A stretch of DNA of 64,000 nt from Micromonospora peucetia. GTDB taxonomy: Bacteria; Actinomycetota; Actinomycetes; Mycobacteriales; Micromonosporaceae. Both the position numbers and the translations under genes were made by a program. Below are positions 56,885 to 64,000 of this stretch, piece by piece (positions within the stretch are counted from its first letter, which is position 1; each line of letters begins with the position of its first letter). The notes beneath the pieces are model-generated. The model did not search any database. It saw nothing but the letters and a program-made list of their open reading frames with translations, and had not been told where the DNA came from. The DNA lies in contig NZ_FMIC01000002.1 in assembly GCF_900091625.1 (NCBI RefSeq), positions 2,852,001 to 2,916,000 on the forward strand, given 5' to 3'.

Positions 56885-58588
56885 TCAGCGGCCGAGCACC
56901 ACCCGGGCCATCCCGTCGAGGGCCGGGTTGTCGGCCGCCCAGTAGCCGGTGTGGCCGTGCCGGCCGCTGGGGAAGGTGCGCCCGCCGAAGCCCGGGTGGG
57001 ACGGATCCTGCCCGAACCACAGCTCGCGCTCCGGCGCGCCGAGCAGGCTCCCGATCGCCGGGCCGACCGGCGACGCACCCAGCAGGGCCCGCCGGGCCAG
57101 CTCGTCCGGCGGCCGGGCCAACCGGATCACGTCGTCCGGCGCGGTGCTCGCCCAGACCTGTCCGGGTGGCAGGCCCAGCTCACCGGCGTGCGCGACCCCC
57201 ACCCCGGGCGAGCCGACGAAGACCAGCGCGTCGGCGGCCAGCCCGTGATCGCGGGCGGCCGTGCCGACCACCAGTGAGCCGTAGCTGTGCCCCAGCACGG
57301 TCTGCCGGCCCGGGGGCTCGTCGTGGGTCGCCCGCAGCCCCTCCTGGAACCGGTGCAGCGCCGGGCCGGCGTCCCGGGCCTGGCCCGGCCACGCCGCCTC
57401 GTGCAAGGAGTCGGGGGCGTCGTAGTCCAGCCAGAGCGCCGCGGCTGTCTCCTCCTCGGGGGCGAGGGCGGCGCAGCGGGACAGCACCAGGGCTGCCCGG
57501 CCCAGCTCGCCGGGCACGTCGCCGAGGCTGGCGGTCATCCCCGGCACGTAGGTCAGCATCCGCGTCGACCGGTCCGGGTTGCCCAGCGTCACGACCGCCC
57601 GTCCCTCGCCGGCCGTGCCCAGCCCCAGCAGGTAGGCGCGGGGCTGCTCGTCGCCGGCCAGGCGGGCGGCCAGCGCGTCCAGCCCCGCCAGGGACTTCCC
57701 GACCCGCAACAGCCCGGCCAGCTCGACCGGCCCGCGCGGCACCCGCTCCAGCAGTCGCCGCCGCGCGGCCAGCAGCTCCTCCCGCCGTGCCCCGAGCAGC
57801 AGCCGGTTGGCCTGGTCGCGGTCGGCCGCCGGCACCCCGTCGAGGCGACCGACCAGCCCCGGCTCGTGCACGACCAGCCAGCGGCGCTGCGCGGGGGTGA
57901 GCCCGGCCCACCACGCCCGCACCGCTGCCGGCTCGGCGCCGGGCGGCGGCCGACCGGGCGGCGGCGCGGCGACCCACGCCGCACGGGCGGCGGCGGCCAG
58001 CGCGTCCAACCGGCCCGCAGCCTCCCGGTCGGCCGCCCCGGCCAGCTCCAGCGCCGCCCGGATCGCCGTGCCCGCCTCGGCCGCCACCGGCCTGGCCCGG
58101 ACGGTCGCCGGCGCGCGGGCGGGGTCGACGGCGACCCGCCCCTGCCGGTCGACCAGCAGCCCCGCCGCGTCCGCGCGGGCCACCGCGGTGGCGAGCCGGG
58201 CCCTGGCCGCGCCCAGCCGGCCGGCGAACTCGGCCAGCACCTGGTCGGTCTCGATCAGGGCGGGGGAGGCCGCGGTCAGCTCGGCGCGCAGCGCCGCGAG
58301 CCGGGCGTCGGCGGCACCGGCCGCACCGCCCGACCAGCCGCCTCGCAGCACCGCCGCGTTGGCGGCCAGCTCGTCGGCCCGGCGCGCCACCGGCTCGGTC
58401 AGCCCTCGCCAGGCCACCCCGGCGACCCGCCACGCCCCCGGGTCGGCCGCCCAGAGCTGCCGGTAGCCCACGACGGTTGCCCGGTCGGCGGGGTGGGCGG
58501 GGCGTCGGGCCGGGCCGGTCCCGGCGGGTTGTGCCGGGCGTACGGGCGGGGCCGTTCCGCCGGCCGCCGGTGTCGCGGGCGCGGTCAC
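56885..58588 (-). CDS. DUF1023 alpha/beta hydrolase with helical N-terminal domain
   Basis: The 567-residue protein has a long Ala/Arg-rich helical N-terminal half (about residues 30-300) and a C-terminal alpha/beta-hydrolase domain with the nucleophile elbow VLGHSYGSLVVGTAA, the form typical of DUF1023. DUF1023 proteins often accompany WXG100/type VII secretion genes. GTG 58588 overlaps the stop of the small WXG100-like gene, so the two are coupled. Natural substrate unknown. Confidence 0.82.
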   Translation of the reverse strand: MTAPATPAAGGTAPPVRPAQPAGTGPARRPAHPADRATVVGYRQLWAADPGAWRVAGVAWRGLTEPVARRADELAANAAVLRGGWSGGAAGAADARLAALRAELTAASPALIETDQVLAEFAGRLGAARARLATAVARADAAGLLVDRQGRVAVDPARAPATVRARPVAAEAGTAIRAALELAGAADREAAGRLDALAAAARAAWVAAPPPGRPPPGAEPAAVRAWWAGLTPAQRRWLVVHEPGLVGRLDGVPAADRDQANRLLLGARREELLAARRRLLERVPRGPVELAGLLRVGKSLAGLDALAARLAGDEQPRAYLLGLGTAGEGRAVVTLGNPDRSTRMLTYVPGMTASLGDVPGELGRAALVLSRCAALAPEEETAAALWLDYDAPDSLHEAAWPGQARDAGPALHRFQEGLRATHDEPPGRQTVLGHSYGSLVVGTAARDHGLAADALVFVGSPGVGVAHAGELGLPPGQVWASTAPDDVIRLARPPDELARRALLGASPVGPAIGSLLGAPERELWFGQDPSHPGFGGRTFPSGRHGHTGYWAADNPALDGMARVVLGR

Positions 58589-58881
58589 CGGGGCACGGTT
58601 CCCATCCGGCCGGCCGCCCGGTCGTCCACCGCCTCGTACGCCCCGGCAGCGGCCCGGACCGCCCCGGCCGTGCCGGCCACCCGGGCGCCGAGCCCACCCG
58701 CCCAGGCGTGCACGGCCGACTCCAGCCCGGTCAACGCCGCCCCGGCCGACCACTCCGGGGCCACCACCACCAGCCCGGACGCCCCGGCAAACCCGTGCCC
58801 CAGCCGGTACGCGTCGTCGTCGAGCCCACTCGCGGCCCGGCGTAGCACTTCGGGTCGTACGGTCAACGGCTCCTCTGCCAT
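58585..58881 (-). CDS. WXG100-like small helical protein
   Basis: The 98-residue product starts MAEEPLTVRPEVLRRAASGL and is predicted as two helices with PEWSAGAALTGLE at the turn. Size and layout match ESX/WXG100-type proteins, although the central motif is W-S-A, not W-x-G. It lies just upstream of the DUF1023 hydrolase and may be its partner or chaperone. No type VII secretion machinery is in the window. Confidence 0.65.
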   Translation of the reverse strand: MAEEPLTVRPEVLRRAASGLDDDAYRLGHGFAGASGLVVVAPEWSAGAALTGLESAVHAWAGGLGARVAGTAGAVRAAAGAYEAVDDRAAGRMGTVPR

Positions 58882-59045
58882 CCTCTGCCCCCCCGCCTCG
58901 CGGAAACATCGACAGCCGCGACGCTAGGCGGCGTCCACACCCCCGCGCGTGGCCTGTGGACAACGGCCCTGCCGGCGTACGGCCGGTCGTCCACAGGCGT
59001 TGCCCCGCGCGGAACCGGCGGCTAATGTGCGGTCGCCCGCGCCGG

Positions 59046-59051
59046 TAGGGT
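59046..59051 (+). promoter_or_regulatory. -10 element positioned for a leaderless acpS transcript
   Basis: TAGGGT ends 6 nt before the acpS GTG. No separate ribosome-binding site is visible. Confidence 0.5.
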
Positions 59052-59057
59052 GAGCGG

Positions 59058-59426
59058 GTGATCGTCGCTGTCGGCATCGACGTCGTCCTCGTCGAGCGGT
59101 TCGCCAGGGCCCTGGCACGGACACCACTGCTGGCCGACCGGCTCTTCACGGAGGCCGAGCGCTGCACCCGTTCCGGCAACCCGCGTTCGCCCGAGTCGCT
59201 GGCCGCCCGCTTCGCGGCCAAGGAGGCGGTCGCCAAGGCGCTCGGCGCCCCGGCCGGCCTGAGCTGGCACGACTGCGAGATCGTGCCGGACCCGGACGGC
59301 CGTCCCTGGCTGACCGTCTCCGGCACGGTCGCGGCGGCGGCCGTCGAGCGTGGGGTCAACCGCTGGCATCTCTCGTTGTCCCATGACGGCGGGATCGCCT
59401 CGGCAATGGTGGTCGCGGAACGGTGA
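59058..59426 (+). CDS. acpS: Holo-[acyl-carrier-protein] synthase
   Basis: Transfers phosphopantetheine from CoA to ACP. The 122-residue protein has the metal Asp in [18 protein letters not shown] and the conserved [14 protein letters not shown], with [18 protein letters not shown] at the end. GTG 59058. It heads a same-strand series with nnr, alr, hydrolase and tsaE, a common actinobacterial order. Confidence 0.96.
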   Translation: MIVAVGIDVVLVERFARALARTPLLADRLFTEAERCTRSGNPRSPESLAARFAAKEAVAKALGAPAGLSWHDCEIVPDPDGRPWLTVSGTVAAAAVERGVNRWHLSLSHDGGIASAMVVAER

Positions 59427-59478
59427 ACGGGGGCGTGCCGGGTCGCGGCGCGCCGGGAATCGGACGGGACGGGGTGGC

Positions 59479-60948
59479 ATGAGACCGGTGTGGCGGGTCG
59501 CGGACGTACGTGCGGCGGAGGCGGGACTGATGGCCACGCTCCCGCCCGGGACGCTGATGAAGCGGGCCGCCGCCGGGCTGGCCCGCCGCTGCGCGCTGCT
59601 GCTCGCAGACCGGGGCGGCGTCTACGCCGCGCGGGTGCTGCTGCTGGTCGGCTCCGGTGACAACGGCGGCGACACGCTCCTCGCCGGCGCCCACCTGGCC
59701 CGGCGGGGCGCGGCCGTGTCGGCGCTGCTGCTGACCCCCGGCCGGGCGCACGCGCAGGGGCTGGCCACGCTGCGGGCGGCCGGCGGGCGGGTCGTCGACC
59801 GGCCGCCGGGGACCGTCGACCTGGTGCTGGACGGCATCGTCGGGATCGGCGGGCGCGGCGGGCTGCGGGACACCGCCGACCAGCTCGCCGCCAGCCTCGT
59901 CCGGCACCGTGGGCGCGACGGCGCCCCGGCCGCCGTGGTCGCCGTGGACGTGCCCAGCGGGGTCGCGGTCGACACCGGAGCAGTGCCGTTGACCGCCTCC
60001 GGCCGCCCCAGCGCCGTGCGCGCCGACGTGACGGTGGCGTTCGGCGGGCTGAAGCCCGCCCTGGTGGTGGGCCCGGCCGCCGCGCTCGCCGGTGAGGTGG
60101 AGCTGGTGGACATCGGGCTGGAGCCGTGGCTGCGGGGCAGCCCGGCGCTGGGCGTCACCGAGTGGTCGGACGTCGTCGACTGGTGGCCCCGGCTCGGCCC
60201 GGCCTCGGAGAAGTACAGCCGGGGTGTGGTGGGCGTCGCGACCGGCTCGGCGACCTATCCCGGCGCGGCCGTGCTCTCCGTCGCCGGGGCGTTGGCCGGC
60301 CCGACCGGCCTGGTCCGCTACGCCGGCTCGGCCCGGGCCGACGTGCTGCGCCGGCACCCGTCGGTGATCGCCACCGATCGGGTCGCCGACGCCGGACGGG
60401 TGCAGGCCTGGGTCTGCGGCTCCGGCCTGGGCACCGGCGAGGAGGCGGCCGGGGAGCTGCGGGCGGTGCTCGCCGCCCCGGTGCCGGTGGTGCTCGACGC
60501 CGACGCGCTGACCCTGCTGGTCGACGGCTCGCTCGCCGACCGGCTGCGCAAGCGGGACGCCCCGATCGTGGTCACCCCGCACGACCGGGAGTTCGCCCGG
60601 CTCTGCGGGGAGGAACCGGGCGACGACCGGGTGGGCGCCACGCTGCGGCTGGCCGCCTGGATGAACGCGGTGGTGCTGCTCAAGGGCGACCGCACGGTGA
60701 TCGGCACGCCGGACGGCCGGGCGTACGTCAACCCGACCGGCACCTCCGCGCTGGCCACCGGGGGCACCGGCGACGTGCTGGCCGGCCTGCTCGGCTCGCT
60801 GCTCGGGGCCGGGCTGCCCCCGGAGCGGGCGGCGGCCACCGCCGCGTACCTGCACGGGCTGGCCGGCCGGGAGGCGGCCCGGGGCGGGCCGGTGACGGCG
60901 CCCGACGTGGCCGACGCCCTCCGCCCGGTCGTCGCCCGCCTCGGCTGA
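59479..60948 (+). CDS. nnr: Bifunctional NAD(P)HX epimerase / ADP-dependent dehydratase
   Basis: Repairs hydrated NAD(P)H. The N-terminal YjeF_N domain carries LLLVGSGDNGGDTLLAGAHL and VAVDVPSGVAVDTG; the C-terminal carbohydrate-kinase-like domain (from about residue 240) carries VVLDADALTLL, VTPHDREFARLCG and the catalytic SALATGGTGDVLAGLLGSLL. ATG 59479 gives 489 residues. It follows acpS by 52 nt. Confidence 0.95.
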   Translation: MRPVWRVADVRAAEAGLMATLPPGTLMKRAAAGLARRCALLLADRGGVYAARVLLLVGSGDNGGDTLLAGAHLARRGAAVSALLLTPGRAHAQGLATLRAAGGRVVDRPPGTVDLVLDGIVGIGGRGGLRDTADQLAASLVRHRGRDGAPAAVVAVDVPSGVAVDTGAVPLTASGRPSAVRADVTVAFGGLKPALVVGPAAALAGEVELVDIGLEPWLRGSPALGVTEWSDVVDWWPRLGPASEKYSRGVVGVATGSATYPGAAVLSVAGALAGPTGLVRYAGSARADVLRRHPSVIATDRVADAGRVQAWVCGSGLGTGEEAAGELRAVLAAPVPVVLDADALTLLVDGSLADRLRKRDAPIVVTPHDREFARLCGEEPGDDRVGATLRLAAWMNAVVLLKGDRTVIGTPDGRAYVNPTGTSALATGGTGDVLAGLLGSLLGAGLPPERAAATAAYLHGLAGREAARGGPVTAPDVADALRPVVARLG

Positions 60949-61017
60949 CCCGCCCGCCTCGGTTGCCCCGGCCGTAACGTCTGCCCCGGCCTCGCTCGGG
61001 GAGATCGGCGCGGAAAG

Positions 61018-61023
61018 TAGGCT
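61018..61023 (+). promoter_or_regulatory. -10 element positioned for a leaderless alr transcript
   Basis: TAGGCT ends 6 nt before the alr ATG. It suggests that alr has its own leaderless promoter in the 81-nt gap after nnr. Confidence 0.5.
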
Positions 61024-61029
61024 GGGGGC

Positions 61030-62148
61030 ATGTGGCAGGCCGAGGTGCGCGTGGACCTGGACGCGATCCGCGAGAACGTGAGCCGGCTGAGGTCCGGCAC
61101 CGGCGCCGAGTTGATGGCGGTGGTGAAGGCCGACGGCTACGGCCACGGCATGGTCCCGGCCGCCCGCGCCGCCCTCGACGGCGGGGCGGACTGGCTGGGG
61201 GTCTGCACGCTGGACGAGGCGTTGACGTTGCGCCGGGCCGGGATCACCGTGCCGGTGCTGGCCTGGCTGCTCGCGCCGGGGCTGCCGCTGCACGAGGGTG
61301 TCGCCGCCGGGGTCGATCTCGGCGTCGCCAGCCTGCCCCAGCTGGACGAGATGGTCGAGGCGGGCCGCGCCGCCGGCCGGCCGGCCCGGCTGCACCTCAA
61401 GATCGACACCGGGTTGGCCCGGGGCGGCGCGACCGTCGCCGACTGGCCGGCCCTGCTCGACGCCGCCGCCAAGGCGCAGGCCGACGGCCTGGTCGAGGTG
61501 GTCGGGGTGTGGAGCCACTTCGTCTACGCGGACTCGCCCGGCCACCCGACCATCGACCGCCAGCTCGCCGTCTTCCACGAAGGGCTGGGCATGGCCGAGC
61601 AGGCCGGCCTGCGACCGCGCTACCGGCACCTGGCCAACTCGGCCGCCACCCTGACCCGGCCGGACACCCACTTCGACCTGGTCCGGCCCGGGCTGGCCGT
61701 TTACGGCCTCTCCCCGGTGGCCGGCGAGCGCTACGGGCTGCGCCCGGCGATGACCGCCCGGGCCCGGGTGATGCTCACCAAGCGGGTCCCCGCCGGCTCC
61801 GGCGTCTCGTACGGGCACACCTACACCACCGATCGGGCGGCGAACCTGGCGGTGGTGCCGCTCGGCTACGCCGACGGGGTGCCCCGGCAGGCCTCGAACA
61901 GCGGCCCGGTGCAGCTCGGCGGCAGGCGCCGGACGATCTCGGGCCGGGTCTGCATGGACCAGTTCGTGCTCGACTGCGGCGACGACCCGGTGGCCGCCGG
62001 CGACGTGGTCACCCTCTTCGGCAGCGGCGCCGACGGTGAGCCGACCGCCGACGACTGGGCCGAGGCGGTCGGCACCATCAACTACGAGATCGTCACCCGG
62101 TTCGGCAGCACGCGGGTGCCCCGTGTCTACGACGGCGAGCGCCCGTGA
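61030..62148 (+). CDS. alr: Alanine racemase
   Basis: Supplies D-alanine for peptidoglycan. The PLP lysine is K33 in MAVVKADGYGHGMVPAARAA, and the second catalytic base is Y261 in SGVSYGHTYTTDRAANLAVV. HLKIDTGLARGG and SGRVCMDQFVLD are also conserved. 372 residues, normal. The stop overlaps the next GTG (GTGA). Confidence 0.97.
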   Translation: MWQAEVRVDLDAIRENVSRLRSGTGAELMAVVKADGYGHGMVPAARAALDGGADWLGVCTLDEALTLRRAGITVPVLAWLLAPGLPLHEGVAAGVDLGVASLPQLDEMVEAGRAAGRPARLHLKIDTGLARGGATVADWPALLDAAAKAQADGLVEVVGVWSHFVYADSPGHPTIDRQLAVFHEGLGMAEQAGLRPRYRHLANSAATLTRPDTHFDLVRPGLAVYGLSPVAGERYGLRPAMTARARVMLTKRVPAGSGVSYGHTYTTDRAANLAVVPLGYADGVPRQASNSGPVQLGGRRRTISGRVCMDQFVLDCGDDPVAAGDVVTLFGSGADGEPTADDWAEAVGTINYEIVTRFGSTRVPRVYDGERP

Positions 62149-63248
62149 CGCCCCGCTCCCGCATCCCGCTGCCGCGCACCGGGCACGCCAGGGCCGCCAT
62201 CGGTGCGCTGGCCGCCGTCGGAGTCGCCGCCGCCGGGCTCGCGGCCGGCGTCGCCACCGAACGCGCCCTGGTCCGCAAGCTCAAGGCCGACCCCACCGAC
62301 CGGTACGCCGGGGAGGCCTTCGGCGAGCAGCGGTACGACGAGTCGTTCCGGCTGGAGATGCCCGACGGCACCGACATCCACGTCGAGGTGGTGGAGCCGA
62401 CCCGGCCCCGGCCCGGCAACCCGACCGTGGTGCTGGTGCACGGCTTCTGCCTCGACATGGGCACCTTCCACTTCCAACGCGAGTTGCTCGCCGAGCGGGG
62501 CGAGCACCGGATCGTCGCGTACGACCAGCCCGGGCACGGCCGGTCCGGGCGGCTGGAGACCGGCGAGTACGACCTCACCGCGCTCGGCCGGACGCTACGC
62601 GAGGTGATCGACCGGACCGCCCCGGAGGGGCCGCTGGTGCTTGTCGGCCACTCGATGGGCGGGATGACCATCATGGCGTTCGCCGAGCTGTTCCCGGAGC
62701 TGTTCGGCGACCGGGTCGTGGGCACCGTGCTGATGGCCACCTCGGGCGGCCTGCTCGCCGAGACCAAGCTGGTGGCGCCCGCGCTGCTCGGCCGGGTCGG
62801 CGCGCCGGTGCTGCACGTGGTCGGCAACGTCACCCGCTACGGCGCCCCGGTGATCGACCGGGCGCGCAGGTCCACCACGAACGTGGCCTGGCTGCTCACC
62901 CGCAGGTACGGCTTCGGCACCCGCCATCCCAGCCCGGCCCTGGTGTCGTACGTCGAGACGATGAACTCCCGCACGTCCGCCGACACGGTGACGCGTTACC
63001 TGCGGACCCTGGCGACGCACTCCCGGTTCCCGGCCCTCGCCGCGCTGGCGGACACCCCCGTGCTGGTGGTCGTCGGCGACAAGGACATGATCACGCCGGT
63101 GACGCATTCCGAGGAGATCGTCCGGCGGCTGCCGCACGCCGAGTTCGTCAAGATCTCCGACAGCGGGCACGTGGTGATGCTGGAGCACGCCGACGAGGTC
63201 AACGAGGCGCTGGCCCGGTTCCTGGAGGCGTTGTGCGGCACGTCGTGA
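62145..63248 (+). CDS. Alpha/beta hydrolase with N-terminal membrane anchor
   Basis: The 367-residue protein has a hydrophobic segment at about residues 17-37 (AAIGALAAVGVAAAGLAAGV), then an alpha/beta-hydrolase fold: oxyanion region VVLVHGFCLDMGTFHF, nucleophile elbow LVGHSMGGMTIMAF, late Asp in VVVGDKDMITPVTHS and His in ISDSGHVVMLEHADEV. It is wedged between alr and tsaE in many actinobacteria; the substrate is unknown. GTG 62145 overlaps the alr stop. Confidence 0.88.
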   Translation: MTPRSRIPLPRTGHARAAIGALAAVGVAAAGLAAGVATERALVRKLKADPTDRYAGEAFGEQRYDESFRLEMPDGTDIHVEVVEPTRPRPGNPTVVLVHGFCLDMGTFHFQRELLAERGEHRIVAYDQPGHGRSGRLETGEYDLTALGRTLREVIDRTAPEGPLVLVGHSMGGMTIMAFAELFPELFGDRVVGTVLMATSGGLLAETKLVAPALLGRVGAPVLHVVGNVTRYGAPVIDRARRSTTNVAWLLTRRYGFGTRHPSPALVSYVETMNSRTSADTVTRYLRTLATHSRFPALAALADTPVLVVVGDKDMITPVTHSEEIVRRLPHAEFVKISDSGHVVMLEHADEVNEALARFLEALCGTS

Positions 63249-63715
63249 CGCTGCCGACGGTCGACGACACCCACGGGTTCGGGCGGCGACTGGCCGGGCT
63301 GCTGCGCGCCGGCGACCTGCTGCTGCTGACCGGGCCGCTGGGCGCCGGCAAGACCGCGCTGACCCAGGGCATCGGGGCCGGGCTCGGGGTGCGTGGCGAC
63401 ATCACCTCACCCACCTTCGTGATCGCCCGGGTGCACCGCCCCGACCCGGCCCGGGGCGGCACGGTGGCGCTGGTGCACGCCGACGCGTACCGGCTGGGGG
63501 ATGCCGCCGACCCGCGCGCCGAGATCGACGACCTCGACCTGGACGCCTCGGTGGACGAGTCGGTGACCGTGGTGGAGTGGGGCGAGGGCCTGGTCGAGCA
63601 GTTGGTCGACGCCCACCTGTGGGTGCGCATCGACCGGCACGACGACGACACCCGGGTGGTCGGGCTGGAGCCGGTCGGCGGCGACTGGGAGCAGCGCCTG
63701 GCGGCCCTGCGCTGA
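63233..63715 (+). CDS. tsaE: tRNA threonylcarbamoyladenosine biosynthesis ATPase TsaE
   Basis: The P-loop ATPase that partners TsaB/TsaD in t6A formation. It has LLLTGPLGAGKTALTQGIGA, GDITSPTFVIARVH and VALVHADAYRLGD, then TVVEWGEGL. GTG 63233 follows GGAGG closely and gives 160 residues; GTG 63245, which overlaps the hydrolase stop by GTGA, is an alternative. tsaB would be expected downstream but is not next. Confidence 0.93.
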   Translation: MRHVVTLPTVDDTHGFGRRLAGLLRAGDLLLLTGPLGAGKTALTQGIGAGLGVRGDITSPTFVIARVHRPDPARGGTVALVHADAYRLGDAADPRAEIDDLDLDASVDESVTVVEWGEGLVEQLVDAHLWVRIDRHDDDTRVVGLEPVGGDWEQRLAALR

Positions 63716-63913
63716 CCGGTGGAAGCCGGGCTCAAGGCCACCGTCGACCTTCGAGCCCGACCTGCGTGCACATCGTCACGATCGACGGGTGCCGCCGAGC
63801 CGGCCGGCGGGAACGCCTACGGCTGAAGGTCCCTGCGTCCCCGCCGCTGGCGGTGCCGAGGAGTGTCGGCTGCGACTGGTATGAAGGTGGCGATCGACTA
63901 CGAAAGGTTGCCG

Positions 63914-64000
63914 ATGCCCGACGACGCCCCCACCCTGGACCTGCTGGCGCTGTTGCCGGAGGACTGGCGTGCCGTGCTCACCCCCCACCTCGACCCGGCC
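63914..64000 (+). CDS. ung: Probable uracil-DNA glycosylase, 5' end only (partial)
   Basis: The visible 29 residues begin MPDDAPTLDLLALLPEDWRA and continue VLTPHLDPA, resembling the N-terminus of actinobacterial Ung. GAAAGG lies 7 nt upstream of ATG 63914; ATG 63881 is in frame and would add 11 residues. The gene runs off the window, so no catalytic motif is seen. Confidence 0.5.
   Translation, partial: MPDDAPTLDLLALLPEDWRAVLTPHLDPA

Overview
The window is high-GC actinobacterial chromosomal DNA. GTG and TTG starts are frequent, GTGA/ATGA start-stop overlaps are common, and it carries an F420-type LLM oxidoreductase, a conservon-type signalling cassette and several leaderless-looking promoters. 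Gene content and order suggest a Micromonospora/Salinispora-like member of the Micromonosporaceae. That assignment is recognition from memory, not a database result.

Layout. Positions 1-17.7 kb hold the S10-spc-alpha ribosomal superoperon. It starts at the last codons of rplB, runs through rplO, then secY-adk-map, infA-rpmJ-rpsM-rpsK-rpsD-rpoA-rplQ-truA, and ends with a P1-family peptidase. A DUF1707 membrane protein and a repeat-rich 0.6 kb gap split map from infA. Positions 17.7-24.7 kb carry a membrane-anchored Pro-rich protein, an RsmC-like methyltransferase, an ABC-F ATPase, a nucleotidyltransferase, an aldo/keto reductase, a 14-bp tandem repeat and a DUF559 protein. Positions 24.9-31.0 kb are a TPP-riboswitch-led thiamine operon (thiE-thiO-thiS-thiG-tenI-like-thiD-thiC). 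Positions 31.1-37.7 kb hold a large membrane protein and a NitT/TauT-type (sulfonate-like) ABC importer with an LLM monooxygenase. Positions 37.8-44.0 kb pair an orphan branched-chain-amino-acid-type binding lipoprotein with a divergent conservon (sensor ATPase, roadblock, DUF742, GTPase).

Positions 44.0-45.1 kb look like the decayed remains of a nitrite-assimilation locus: an internally deleted HemD/response-regulator fusion and a broken nirD. Next come a methyltransferase, a MazEF-like toxin-antitoxin pair, rplM-rpsI and glmM. After these lie an FtsX/MacB-type ABC exporter with a divergent PadR regulator, an aminotransferase, glmS, a WXG100-like protein plus DUF1023 hydrolase, and then acpS-nnr-alr-hydrolase-tsaE in one direction. 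The window ends in the first codons of a probable uracil-DNA glycosylase gene.

How the genes work together. Most of the window is housekeeping: translation, Sec export, initiator methionine removal, UDP-GlcNAc and D-Ala supply for the wall, and thiamine. The accessory interest lies in five places: the conservon with its orphan binding protein and nearby nitrite-gene remains, the palindromic elements that appear to form both ends of the tenI-like gene, the duplicated promoter-like repeats before the TPP riboswitch, the short tandem-repeat arrays, and a set of TANNNT promoters 6-7 nt from start codons.
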